From Eubacterium sp. (GTDB lineage: Bacteria > Bacillota > Clostridia > Lachnospirales > Lachnospiraceae), in contig JAFRGL010000008.1 of assembly GCA_017433825.1 (NCBI GenBank), positions 62,001 to 126,000 of the forward strand: 64,000 nt of DNA. Reading direction: 5' to 3'. This document shows, in pieces, positions 15,918 through 24,575 of the stretch. The translations under genes were made by a program, and so were the position numbers. Position 1 is the stretch's first letter, and each line of letters begins with the position of its first letter. The notes beneath the pieces were generated by a model, which made no database searches, was not told where the DNA came from, and saw only the letters and a program-made list of their open reading frames with translations.

Positions 15918-18566
15918 ATGAAAAAGCATCTGGCACTGTTTTTGGTTTTCGTCCTCTGTTTTGCTTCTGTCTCCTGCGGAAAGGAAAATGAAGAACCCGC
16001 TTCGGAATCAGCGGCTTCTTCACAGGCAGAAGTTATACCGGAAAAAGAAGACGCTGCGGAAACTGAAGAAAATGTACTGGATTTTGTCTGGGATGGGGAA
16101 ACCATTCCGGATAGTTTTGATCTGCGCAGCGTTGACTGTGACGGTGACGGAATTGCCGACAGGTGTTATGTCACACCCGTAAAGCTCCAGCGTCCGTACG
16201 GCACCTGCTGGGGCTTTGCCGCCATCGCCGCAGCAGAAATCAGCCTTCTCGGTTCCGTTTATACATACGAACCTGACGCATGGACGTGGCTTGATCTTTC
16301 CGAAAAACAGCTGGCTTATTTTTCTCATATGCCGCTCAACAATCCGGACAGTTCGCAGAACGGGGAGGGCCAGGCACCCCTTGACCTGGAAAACATCCAA
16401 ATGAACGATATCTATAACACCGGCGGCACGCCTTTTATGGCAACAAGCCTGTTCGCACAGGGAATCGGCCCCTCCGAAGAAAATAATGCGAAAGCCGGCG
16501 AACAGTTTGTCTACCATGGGACTCAGGGTCTGATCGCGCAGACATTTCTGGATGGCGGTTATCATTATTTTTCATACAGTGATGAAGATGACTGGACACT
16601 CCCTGAAGAATACCGTTTTCTGCATGATTACTATATTGTCGAAGGCAGACTGCTTCCGCTTCCCGCAGGGAAAAACGAGCGGGGTGAATACGAGTACAAC
16701 GAATCCGGAACACTCGAAATCAAAAAACAGCTGCTGCAAAAGAAAGGTGTCGTTGCCGGTTTTACCGCAGACACCGCCCTTCCGGATCAGGAAACCCAAA
16801 AGCAGGGTGTGTATATCAGTTACAACTGGGCACACTACACCTATGCGCCGCTCAAGGCGAATCATGCCGTAACGATTATCGGCTGGGATGACAATTATCC
16901 CGCCTCCAATTTCATCGAAGAGCATCAGCCGCCGGCCGACGGCGCCTGGCTTGTCAAGAACAGCTGGGGCAGCGGCGAACGCGATTTCCCATACAAAGGC
17001 TACGGTACCTGGGGGATTCCGGTGCAGAAAACAGATGAAAACGGCGAACCCGTATTTGATGAAAACGGTGAACCAGTGATGGTCGGTTCCGGTTATTTCT
17101 GGCTTTCCTATTATGACCAGTCGCTGACCATGATTGAATCTTTCGATTTCTCAAACGAAATAGTGCCTGAGATCATTGACCAGTATGATTTCCTTGCCGT
17201 CAATGACCTGATGGTTGAAAAATCATCTGAAGAAATTAAAATGGCAAACGTATTCCGCGCCGGCTACACCCAGTACTTAACAGACATTTCCTGTATAACC
17301 GAAGCGGAAAATGCCGAAGTTCATTATGATATTTACCTGCTTCCCGAGGGTTTTGAGTCTCCGGAAGACGGCTTAAAGGTTGCCGGCGGAGATGAAACTT
17401 ACAGATTCGGCGGCTTCCACCGGATTCGTCTGAAGGAACAGGTTCTGGTCCAGAAGAACCAGCAATACGCAATCATTATCACCGTGAAACAGGGCGATCA
17501 GTATCTGATTAACGCGCCGAGTGGTGCCGCAATTGCTATGTTCTTAAATCAAAAAGCGGTCATCAATGCAGGCGAAAGCTTTCTTTTTGACGGCACCCGC
17601 TGGGAAGACTATAAAGGGATTGCCGAAAGCAAGGCTGAAGCCGATAACGCAGCGAGCATACTCCCGGGGACGCTTTCCAGTTATGACAACTTCCCGATTA
17701 AAGGGTATTCCCACAGAGCTGTCGGCGATTTCCATCTTGTTCCCAAATTACAGAAGCAGAAGCTGTATTTTATCGATGAATACCTTGAAACGTCTGTGGC
17801 AGTCACTTTTGTCGGTTTCGAATCATATGAACTGGGTGACCTGAAGATTGAATGGAAACTCGAAAACGGTTCCGAAAATATTGTTGACCTGATTCCGAAT
17901 GAAGAATCCAATTATACGACAGCAACGATCCGGGCAAAAGCACTGGGAACGGCGGTCATCTCCATAAATGCGGGTGAGTACGGTACACACGTACTGAAAA
18001 TCACAGTCGGAAGAAGCATCCCTACTTTGTTAAGCGTCATGAACAAGTTTGAAACTTATACCGGACAGCCGATAGAACCTGCCGTGTTTGTTCTGTCCCA
18101 GGATGCCATCCAGCTTAAGAAAGACGTTAATTTCACTCTGGAATATGATGGTGACAATGTAAACTGCGGACTGGTATCAGTAAGAGTAGTCGGAACGGAA
18201 CCCGTACCGGAGGAAGAACTGCCGCCCGTCCGCATGGTTGAGGGATATTTTGTAATCATTCCTCCGGCAGCAGAGATCGTTTCCGCCCAGGCGGAAGGAG
18301 GCAGCCTGACCGTTAAGGTGAAAGACCTTTATCCAATCGGCATTTCCGGATACAAGCTGGAATACCGCCTGGAAGGAACGGAAGAATGGACAGCTGCCGA
18401 AATCTCCGGCGGAAATACCGAATTCGTCATTACAGGCCTTGCCTCCGGAGAATATGAAATCAGGGCATGTGCTTTTGTCACCGTTCCGGATGTCAGCACG
18501 GCTATCCAGCGTCTCGGCGGATCTTATGACGGTGAATATTCCGATATCAGCACCGTTGCCAATTAA
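15918..18566 (+). CDS. Lipoprotein C1A (papain-like) cysteine protease with lectin-like, Ig-like and Fn3 domains
   Basis: 882 residues. Signal peptide with lipidated Cys20 (SVSCG) and an acidic linker. The protease domain starts about residue 63; oxyanion Gln91, nucleophile C97 (YGTCWGFAA), H316 (NHAVTIIGWDDNY) and N348 (VKNSWG) complete the triad. Between FDLRSVD and VTPVKLQ, where papains have a short turn, it has DCDGDGIADRC, an Asp-rich loop resembling a calcium-binding DxDxDG motif. After it come a lectin-like domain (about 385-560, usual in clostridial surface C1 proteases), an Ig-like region (about 630-710) and a fibronectin type III-like domain (about 785-870). Anchored on the outer surface; presumably processes surface proteins or peptides. 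A paralogue lies at 50291-52885. No propeptide inhibitor domain is obvious. Confidence 0.92.
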   Translation: MKKHLALFLVFVLCFASVSCGKENEEPASESAASSQAEVIPEKEDAAETEENVLDFVWDGETIPDSFDLRSVDCDGDGIADRCYVTPVKLQRPYGTCWGFAAIAAAEISLLGSVYTYEPDAWTWLDLSEKQLAYFSHMPLNNPDSSQNGEGQAPLDLENIQMNDIYNTGGTPFMATSLFAQGIGPSEENNAKAGEQFVYHGTQGLIAQTFLDGGYHYFSYSDEDDWTLPEEYRFLHDYYIVEGRLLPLPAGKNERGEYEYNESGTLEIKKQLLQKKGVVAGFTADTALPDQETQKQGVYISYNWAHYTYAPLKANHAVTIIGWDDNYPASNFIEEHQPPADGAWLVKNSWGSGERDFPYKGYGTWGIPVQKTDENGEPVFDENGEPVMVGSGYFWLSYYDQSLTMIESFDFSNEIVPEIIDQYDFLAVNDLMVEKSSEEIKMANVFRAGYTQYLTDISCITEAENAEVHYDIYLLPEGFESPEDGLKVAGGDETYRFGGFHRIRLKEQVLVQKNQQYAIIITVKQGDQYLINAPSGAAIAMFLNQKAVINAGESFLFDGTRWEDYKGIAESKAEADNAASILPGTLSSYDNFPIKGYSHRAVGDFHLVPKLQKQKLYFIDEYLETSVAVTFVGFESYELGDLKIEWKLENGSENIVDLIPNEESNYTTATIRAKALGTAVISINAGEYGTHVLKITVGRSIPTLLSVMNKFETYTGQPIEPAVFVLSQDAIQLKKDVNFTLEYDGDNVNCGLVSVRVVGTEPVPEEELPPVRMVEGYFVIIPPAAEIVSAQAEGGSLTVKVKDLYPIGISGYKLEYRLEGTEEWTAAEISGGNTEFVITGLASGEYEIRACAFVTVPDVSTAIQRLGGSYDGEYSDISTVAN

Positions 18567-18613
18567 AGCACCTTTTTCCCGGCAGGCTGTTCTGCCTGTG
18601 CGTTAACATTAAA

Positions 18614-18663
18614 AAACGGCCATGTACGTTATTTTAATAAAGTACATGGCCGTTTCCTTTTTT
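18614..18663. terminator. Bidirectional terminator between convergent genes
   Basis: A perfect 14-bp stem (AAACGGCCATGTAC 18614-18627 / GTACATGGCCGTTT 18642-18655) with T-runs on both sides. The plus-strand T-run after it reaches into the stop codon of the converging gene at 18662. Confidence 0.9.
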
Positions 18664-19726
18664 ACTTCAGTTCATCCAGCTTCCACTCTCTGGGTTTGTC
18701 GGTAAGCGAGAACCAGAGTTTTGCCTTGTAATAACCGGATTTTACCACTTCAAAGAACTTGTCGATATTCTCGATGGGCGTATCCGCAGGAATATCACAG
18801 CCGGAAGAAATCTGGAAATTGTCGTACCGCATGCAGCGGACCAGCAGATTCTGGGTGTTGACCGCCATTTTCTGTGAGGTATCCGCCTTAAATACGGATG
18901 CCGGACTGATATTGCCCAGAATCATGACGTCTTTGGGCATGTTCTCCAGAATCTGGACCATATCCGCCATATCTCCGTAATGGAACATTCTGCAGCCCGT
19001 GTCGAGTGTCTCTTTAATCTTGCGTTCCATGGCCCCGGAACAGTTATGGTACATGATGATAAATTCTTCATCCTGCACTTCCGCAACAATTTTCTTAACA
19101 TATTCCGTGGAAAATTCCTGCATCAGGCCGGGTGAAAGCAGTCCCGCCAGGGGCTCCGCCATAATGAGGCCGTCCGCGCCGGCTTCTTTAAACGCCTTGA
19201 CGTATTTAATAATGAACTCCGTCGCCTTTTCCAGAATGGTATGCACCAGATCCGGGTCTTCCAGCGTCTGAAGAAGGATTTCGTTGACATCCATCAGACG
19301 TCCGGCCAGAGAGAACGGTCCGCAGCTGTTTGCAAATACCGGACGGTCTGTGATGAGCTGTTTTGCATACCGGATTCCGTCTACGCAAACACCTGTCCGG
19401 CCTGCTCCCACCTCGGGAACAACCAGCGCGTCGGCCTGTTCCTGGGTTTCAACCAGCTGACCGACAATTGTCGGTATTTCATTTGCCCTGTGAATGCATT
19501 TTGCGCCGAAGGCTTCTGCCTCCACGGAAAGGTCCATGTAAGCGGATGCCAGCGGCATGTCATACCGATCCGCTATCAGCCTCATGCCGAGTGCCTGACA
19601 GAAGGGGTCCTGCACCAGTTCCTCCACATTGATAAACATAAGCTGTACCGACGGATAAGAAAGAAGCGGCAGTGCGGTCTTTTCCTTGTCTGCAATCTTT
19701 TCCTGCAGCCATTTCTCCATGTTCAT
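18662..19726 (-). CDS. Uroporphyrinogen decarboxylase-fold protein of the MtaA/CmuA methyltransferase type
   Basis: 354 residues. It keeps the H-x-C...C zinc ligands of the methylcobalamin:CoM methyltransferase subgroup: H227 and C229 in MYHNCSG and C310 in SSGCDIP. URO-D residues for substrate carboxylates are not evident. Such proteins move methyl groups between corrinoid proteins and thiols or tetrahydrofolate. No corrinoid-binding protein or partner methyltransferase gene is adjacent; the gene stands alone between two terminator/promoter boundaries. Function as a corrinoid methyltransferase is therefore inferred from family only. Confidence 0.88.
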   Translation of the reverse strand: MNMEKWLQEKIADKEKTALPLLSYPSVQLMFINVEELVQDPFCQALGMRLIADRYDMPLASAYMDLSVEAEAFGAKCIHRANEIPTIVGQLVETQEQADALVVPEVGAGRTGVCVDGIRYAKQLITDRPVFANSCGPFSLAGRLMDVNEILLQTLEDPDLVHTILEKATEFIIKYVKAFKEAGADGLIMAEPLAGLLSPGLMQEFSTEYVKKIVAEVQDEEFIIMYHNCSGAMERKIKETLDTGCRMFHYGDMADMVQILENMPKDVMILGNISPASVFKADTSQKMAVNTQNLLVRCMRYDNFQISSGCDIPADTPIENIDKFFEVVKSGYYKAKLWFSLTDKPREWKLDELK

Positions 19727-19871
19727 AAATTAGTTCTCCTTTTCCTGTTTGTACTTTTTAAATATATCTGCATTTATTATCATACTATATTTTACGACAT
19801 ATAAATAGTATTCTTTTGTTCTGCAAGGCTTTTTTCCTGCCGCTTTTACATCATGGCAGCTTCTGCCGGCA

Positions 19872-20672
19872 TCATTCTCCCGAAAATATCTTATCCAGCA
19901 TTTTCTTCATAAGAGAAGTCCAGACGTCATGGCCTTTTTTGTTCAGGTGTATTCTGTCCATCCGGAAATATGCCGGATTGAAATACCTTCCGTCTGCCGT
20001 GCGGAATTCTGCATCCCCGGTATCTGTCAGCATGCTGTCCGTAGCGTCAAGGAAATGCATTCTTTCCGTTTCCGCGCAGTATTTCTCCAGAAGTTTATTT
20101 GTTTCCACAGTGGCATCCCAGAATTGCATTCTTCCCGGGAGAGGAAGGCCTGAACAGACGATAAGCTGTGCGTAGGGCATGTCTTTCAGGAACATGCCGT
20201 ACATTTTCTTCTTGTTTTCCAGAATCTCCGTCAAAGGAATGCCGGAAGCGATGTCATTCGACCCGGTCTGGAAGATAACCGCCTTCGGACGGTAGGCATA
20301 CAGAAGACGCGGCGCGTATTCCATCATTTCTTCATCGATGCAGCCGCCGATGCCGTGATTCTGGGCCCGGTAGGGCAGCATGTCTTTTTCCAGGGAATAC
20401 CACATCATGATGTTCGAAGGGCCGTAGCAGATAACCGGGCCTTCCGTTACCGGATAGGTTTCCTCGATGCAGCGCACGGCTGCCTCATTTGCCGCCGGAC
20501 TTCCCCACTGGTACCGGGGGCCGAAGGGATTGAGATCCTCCACGCCGAATTCGGCTGCTTCTTTTAATGTCAGCTCACGAAACCATTCCGGGTTATCGAT
20601 GGCTTTCTTCATGAACTGTTCGAAATAGTCCGCCCTGTCATCTATCTTATAGCTGCGCTGTTTCTCAAACAT
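19872..20672 (-). CDS. SGNH/GDSL-family hydrolase
   Basis: 266 residues. Block I is ICYGPSNIMMW (Ser nucleophile), block II has NHGIGG, block III is TGSNDIASG and block V is DRIHLNKKGHDVW with the Asp-His pair. No signal peptide. Family members deacylate sugars, lipids or other esters. It starts 3 nt after the upstream SGNH gene, so the two are translated together. The substrate is unknown. Confidence 0.88.
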   Translation of the reverse strand: MFEKQRSYKIDDRADYFEQFMKKAIDNPEWFRELTLKEAAEFGVEDLNPFGPRYQWGSPAANEAAVRCIEETYPVTEGPVICYGPSNIMMWYSLEKDMLPYRAQNHGIGGCIDEEMMEYAPRLLYAYRPKAVIFQTGSNDIASGIPLTEILENKKKMYGMFLKDMPYAQLIVCSGLPLPGRMQFWDATVETNKLLEKYCAETERMHFLDATDSMLTDTGDAEFRTADGRYFNPAYFRMDRIHLNKKGHDVWTSLMKKMLDKIFSGE

Positions 20673-20675
20673 GGT

Positions 20676-21233
20676 TCAGGCCCTCTCCAAATCTGCTTTG
20701 ATGGTGTCCCAGATATACCCGGCCGCGAAATCCGAACCGTGTACGGAAGCGTGCGCACCGTCAAAGGCGTACATTTCCACATCCGGATGGCTTTCCATAT
20801 ATGCCCGCCAGTTCTCTCCGACCGGCGCAAGCAGCGCGTTTATCTCTTCCGCCACCCTGTGATGGACTTCATTCATATATGCCTGATTCTCCGGCTCGTC
20901 CTTTTTTGCCCAGGTTTCATAGATAACCGGTGTGCTTCCGGCTTCTTTTATCCAGCCGTTTAAGATGCGCGCGGCATCCATAAATTTCTCCTCCGGGCCG
21001 AATGGATGCGAATGTTCCTGCATGACGACGTAATCATACCGTCCGTAAAGGATATTGAAGCGGACGTCTTCCTCTTCCACATGCTGCGCCAGGAACCAGC
21101 CGCCGTGGGCTATCATCGTCACGCGGCAGTCATAGCCATCCTTTTCCGCGCGGCTGCGCACCATCCGCGGCATATCATTGAAAAATGTGTGGCTGTTGCC
21201 GATAAAAAGTATGCTTAATGTCTTTTTCTCCAT
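20676..21233 (-). CDS. SGNH/GDSL-family hydrolase (short form)
   Basis: 185 residues. Block I is LFIGNSHTFFNDMP (nucleophile Ser), then AHGGW, VVMQEHSHPF, and a C-terminal DGAHASVHGSDF with Asp and His. No signal peptide. It differs from the following gene, so the operon combines two distinct SGNH enzymes. Sequences of this GNSHT type occur as soluble esterases of unknown substrate. It is the first gene of a two-gene transcript with its own promoter (21271-21299). Confidence 0.85.
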   Translation of the reverse strand: MEKKTLSILFIGNSHTFFNDMPRMVRSRAEKDGYDCRVTMIAHGGWFLAQHVEEEDVRFNILYGRYDYVVMQEHSHPFGPEEKFMDAARILNGWIKEAGSTPVIYETWAKKDEPENQAYMNEVHHRVAEEINALLAPVGENWRAYMESHPDVEMYAFDGAHASVHGSDFAAGYIWDTIKADLERA

Positions 21234-21270
21234 TATTTTCTTCTCCTTTACCTCCAGTATCCCCGCATTG

Positions 21271-21299
21271 ATTATACTGCACCGTTGTTACCATGTCAA
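21271..21299 (-). promoter_or_regulatory. Promoter of the SGNH hydrolase operon
   Basis: On the minus strand TTGACA (21294-21299) and TATAAT (21271-21276) with a 17-nt spacer; both hexamers are perfect. The rest of the 21234-21548 gap is AT-rich and contains no gene I can support. Confidence 0.85.
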
Positions 21300-21500
21300 A
21301 AAACACCTGTTTCACATGAATTAAAATATATTTATGACACATTTCACAATTTTATCATAACCCTATTGACACATTCCTTATGTTCCGGTTTTGCAACACT
21401 GACCAACGGAAATGTTCGGGGAAATTCCTGTCTTCCTGCTTTTTTCGGAATATAATCCGGCCAAATGAGCGTACTATACACATTTTCAATCCAAAACAGA

Positions 21501-21543
21501 AAAATGCCGCCGGATTCTGTCTTTCGACAAAATCTCCGGCGGC
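21501..21543 (-). terminator. Terminator of tRNA-Arg
   Basis: GCCGCCGGA...TCCGGCGGC stem (21506-21514 / 21535-21543) followed on the minus strand by TTTTT, immediately after the tRNA. Confidence 0.85.
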
Positions 21544-21548
21544 ATCGC

Positions 21549-21622
21549 CGTTCCTGGCGGGATTCGAACCCACGACCTTCCGCTTAGGAGGCGGACGCTC
21601 TATCCTGCTGAGCTACAGAAAC
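21549..21622 (-). tRNA. tRNA-Arg (anticodon CCT)
   Basis: Cloverleaf read on the minus strand: acceptor GTTTCTG / CAGGAAC (one G-T pair), D arm AGCTCAGCAGGATAGAGC, anticodon loop CTCCTAA giving CCT, T arm GTGGGTTCGAATCCC, discriminator G. The CCA end is not encoded. An inverted repeat (21628-21659) just upstream may be part of its leader. Confidence 0.95.
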
Positions 21623-21719
21623 ATATCCGGCAGCTTTCTGTACCGAAAGCTTTGCCGGTATCATGTGAACGAACTGTATTATACACAATCGCTCACATTT
21701 TTTCAATAATAAAAACGAA

Positions 21720-22598
21720 TTAATAATACAGGCTTCCCATCAGCCATACGACGCCCTTGAAACGTCTGCCCCTCTTCGGCTCTCCGAAGAGGTCCGCGGC
21801 GTTGATGCATACATCCAGGGAAATGTCATTGCAGACGACAGCCATCTGGTACAGCATCTCGCCGGTATAGCTGTTCGTGGTGGTCCGCACCTGGCGGATT
21901 TCACCGACAATACTGTACTGGTCGCATTCGAAGCCGTAAGGCATAAAACAGGTATCCACGATGGAATACAAATCCTCCGACATAATCCTGCGGTTGATGC
22001 GGTTGAACGTGTCCATGTCGTCGATGGTCAGGCTTTCTATAGCATCCTCGTCCCCGTTTCTCGCCCGGGTAATGAGGGCGTTCCTCTTCTGCATCTTTTT
22101 CGTGGCTTCCTGCATCTGCAGGACGTTTTTCTTCACCGGAAGCAGCACGGTCCCGGTTTCCGCCAGGCAGGATAATGCCAGCGCGGGATTCTTCACCCGC
22201 ATGCTGTCCTTGTCCGGCCGGCTGTTCAGGAACTGGGCCGCCTGAATCAGCGTAAATATCAGCGTTATATCAACTCTTCTGTCTTCACAGGCCCCCACAA
22301 ATGCTCGCTTGTCGGCCTGCCGGTCAATGATGACTTCGTCATTTGAACTGATAAGCGAACCCCTGTAATGCGGGTAATAATATTCCATCCGGAATCTTCC
22401 GGAATCATCATATTCACCGCACAGCGTAATACCGCAGTCGTAGGCGTAATCCAGGGAAAGCTCTACGAACTGCCGTCCGTCCGGGGTACCCGCCACCGTT
22501 TTTACATTGTGATTGGCAGCGACATCCCTGATAATCCTGTCCAAATCTTCTGTTTTCCTGATTTCCGAAAATCCGACGGATCGCAAAAATCTGTGCAT
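21720..22598 (-). CDS. DUF3881-family protein
   Basis: 292 residues beginning MHRFLRSVGFSEI, the N-terminus I associate with the DUF3881 family common in Lachnospiraceae; not checked by search. Charged, soluble, no signal or membrane segment. Contains a helical KKNVLQMQEATKKMQKRNA stretch in the middle and a C-terminal beta-rich part ending GVVWLMGSLYY. Function unknown. It lies between tRNA-Arg and serS on the same strand. Confidence 0.78.
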   Translation of the reverse strand: MHRFLRSVGFSEIRKTEDLDRIIRDVAANHNVKTVAGTPDGRQFVELSLDYAYDCGITLCGEYDDSGRFRMEYYYPHYRGSLISSNDEVIIDRQADKRAFVGACEDRRVDITLIFTLIQAAQFLNSRPDKDSMRVKNPALALSCLAETGTVLLPVKKNVLQMQEATKKMQKRNALITRARNGDEDAIESLTIDDMDTFNRINRRIMSEDLYSIVDTCFMPYGFECDQYSIVGEIRQVRTTTNSYTGEMLYQMAVVCNDISLDVCINAADLFGEPKRGRRFKGVVWLMGSLYY

Positions 22599-22693
22599 TG
22601 TCCTCCTCCTTTCACAATGGTTTTACATCTGTTTTTTGAAACTGAAATTATATAAGCCAAAATACAAGTTATGTAAACCTTGCTGTAATTTCT

Positions 22694-23980
22694 TTATTTT
22701 TTCGGGATAAGTACCTTGGTGCCTCCCATGTATGGCCAGAGCACTTCCGGAATGGTGACGCTGCCATCTGCCTGGAGATGGTTTTCCAGGAAGGCAATCA
22801 GCATTCTGGGCGGTGCAACCACGGTATTGTTCAGGGTGTGGGCAAGATACTTGCCGTTCTTGCCGTTAACGCGGATGCGGAGCCTTCTGGCCTGGGCATC
22901 GCCCAGGTTGGAGCAGCTGCCCACCTCGAAGTATTTCTTCTGGCGGGGAGACCAGGCTTCCACATCGCAGGATTTCACCTTCAGGTCGGCCAGGTCGCCG
23001 GAGCAGCATTCCAGGGTACGCACCGGGATTTCCATGGACCGGAACAGATCCACGGTGTTTTTCCAAAGCTGGTCATACCAGTATTTGCTGTCCTCGGGCT
23101 TGCAGACCACGATCATTTCCTGCTTCTCAAACTGGTGAATGCGGTATACGCCTCTCTCCTCGATGCCGTGGGCGCCTTTTTCCTTACGGAAGCAGGGAGA
23201 ATAGCTGGTCAGCGTCAGCGGAAGGCTTTCCTCGTCCAGCATCTGGTCGATGAACTTGCCGATCATGGAATGCTCGCTGGTGCCGATAAGATACAGGTCT
23301 TCGCCCTCAATCTTGTACATCATGGCGTCCATCTCTGCAAAGCTCATAACGCCGGTCACCACGTTGCTGCGGATCATGAAGGGCGGTACGCAGTAGGTGA
23401 AGCCCCTGTTAATCATGAAGTCCCTGGCGTAGGAAATAACGGCGGAATGCAGCCTGGCAATGTCGCCCATCAGATAGTAGAAGCCGTTGCCCGCAACGCG
23501 GTGGGCGGCATCCAGGTCAATGCCGCTGAAGCTTTCCATGATTTCGGTATGGTAGGGGATTTCATAGTCCGGGACATAAGGCTCGCCGAACTTTTCGATT
23601 TCCACGTTTTCACTGTCATCCTTGCCGATGGGCACGGACGGGTCGATAATCTGCGGGATAATCATCATCTTGGTTCTTAAGGTATCTTCCACCTGTTTCT
23701 CTTTGACGGTCAGCTCATCGATTCTGTCGCCGTCGAAAGCAACCTTCTTCTTGATTTCCTCGGCCTCTTCCTTTTTGCCCTGGGCCATCAGCTTGCCGAT
23801 TTCCTTGGAAATGCGGTTTCTTTCCGCGCGGAGCGCTTCCACCTCACCCTTGATGGCGCGGTTTTCCTTATCCAGCTCGATTACTTCGTCCACCAGGGGA
23901 AGCTTGTCGTCCTGGAATTTGTTTTTAATATTCTGTCTTACGATATCGGGATTTTCCCTTACAAACTTGATATCAAGCAT
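22694..23980 (-). CDS. serS: Seryl-tRNA synthetase
   Basis: 428 residues, normal length. The N-terminal antiparallel coiled coil (about 25-105) that binds the tRNA-Ser long arm is visible as Lys/Glu heptads. Class II motifs: motif 2 FRKEKGAHGIEERGVYRIHQFEKQE region (about 264) and motif 3 NNTVVAPPRMLIAFLENH. It charges tRNA-Ser; a tRNA-Ser lies at 46769. The 76-nt gap before it has no T-box-sized leader. Confidence 0.98.
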   Translation of the reverse strand: MLDIKFVRENPDIVRQNIKNKFQDDKLPLVDEVIELDKENRAIKGEVEALRAERNRISKEIGKLMAQGKKEEAEEIKKKVAFDGDRIDELTVKEKQVEDTLRTKMMIIPQIIDPSVPIGKDDSENVEIEKFGEPYVPDYEIPYHTEIMESFSGIDLDAAHRVAGNGFYYLMGDIARLHSAVISYARDFMINRGFTYCVPPFMIRSNVVTGVMSFAEMDAMMYKIEGEDLYLIGTSEHSMIGKFIDQMLDEESLPLTLTSYSPCFRKEKGAHGIEERGVYRIHQFEKQEMIVVCKPEDSKYWYDQLWKNTVDLFRSMEIPVRTLECCSGDLADLKVKSCDVEAWSPRQKKYFEVGSCSNLGDAQARRLRIRVNGKNGKYLAHTLNNTVVAPPRMLIAFLENHLQADGSVTIPEVLWPYMGGTKVLIPKK

Positions 23981-24056
23981 TTGTTTCGTCCTCCAAAGCC
24001 TCTTCGTTTCAAAAGGTTTTTACTATTATACAAAAGCATGCCGAAAAAGCAATATT

Positions 24057-24575
24057 TTATTCGAAATTTTCTTCTTCTATAACGTTGGCTGTCTTTTCCA
24101 GCGCTTCGATTTCCTCATTGCTGAGCATGGTGTAGGATTCGCCCTTGACGATCTCCTTTAAATAAAGGAAGCAGTTGTCATTGGAATGCACCGTGTTCAG
24201 GATAAAACCGTTATTATCATCATCCAAAAGAGCAATAGCAAAACTCATTTTGCCACCAACGTCATCAAATGCATCGTACCGGACGATACCGTAGTGGGTA
24301 AGCGTCCTGGACAGGTGGTCTTTTATGGTTTCAATGTCCTCTTCGTGGGCATCCGCCATGTTCATGGTGTGGTCCAGCTCTTCAAAATGCGACAGGAAAG
24401 CCTTCTCCATGCTTCTTCCGTCTGCGCCTTTCATGAAAATCTGGTATTTTCTTGTCAGCCGGTTTACTTTCCGGTAAAGGAAGAGCGTGACAAATACCAG
24501 GACCAGTATCAGCAGTATCAGAAGCACCAGCACGAGGCCTATATCAATGCCGCTGTTCTCCAGTATGGCGCTCAT
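24057..24575 (-). CDS. DUF4446-family membrane protein
   Basis: 172 residues with one N-terminal membrane helix (VLVLLILLILVLVFVTLFLY, about 15-34), then a cytoplasmic region with a coiled-coil segment and the conserved YDAFDDVGGKMSFAIALLD core. The family is routinely found next to parB in Clostridia; its role is unknown. Its start overlaps the parB stop by 4 nt, indicating translational coupling. Confidence 0.88.
   Translation of the reverse strand: MSAILENSGIDIGLVLVLLILLILVLVFVTLFLYRKVNRLTRKYQIFMKGADGRSMEKAFLSHFEELDHTMNMADAHEEDIETIKDHLSRTLTHYGIVRYDAFDDVGGKMSFAIALLDDDNNGFILNTVHSNDNCFLYLKEIVKGESYTMLSNEEIEALEKTANVIEEENFE

Noticed and set aside
23981-24056. T-box leader in front of serS
   Set aside because: The gap to the upstream gene is only about 76 nt and shows no T-box sequence or terminator.
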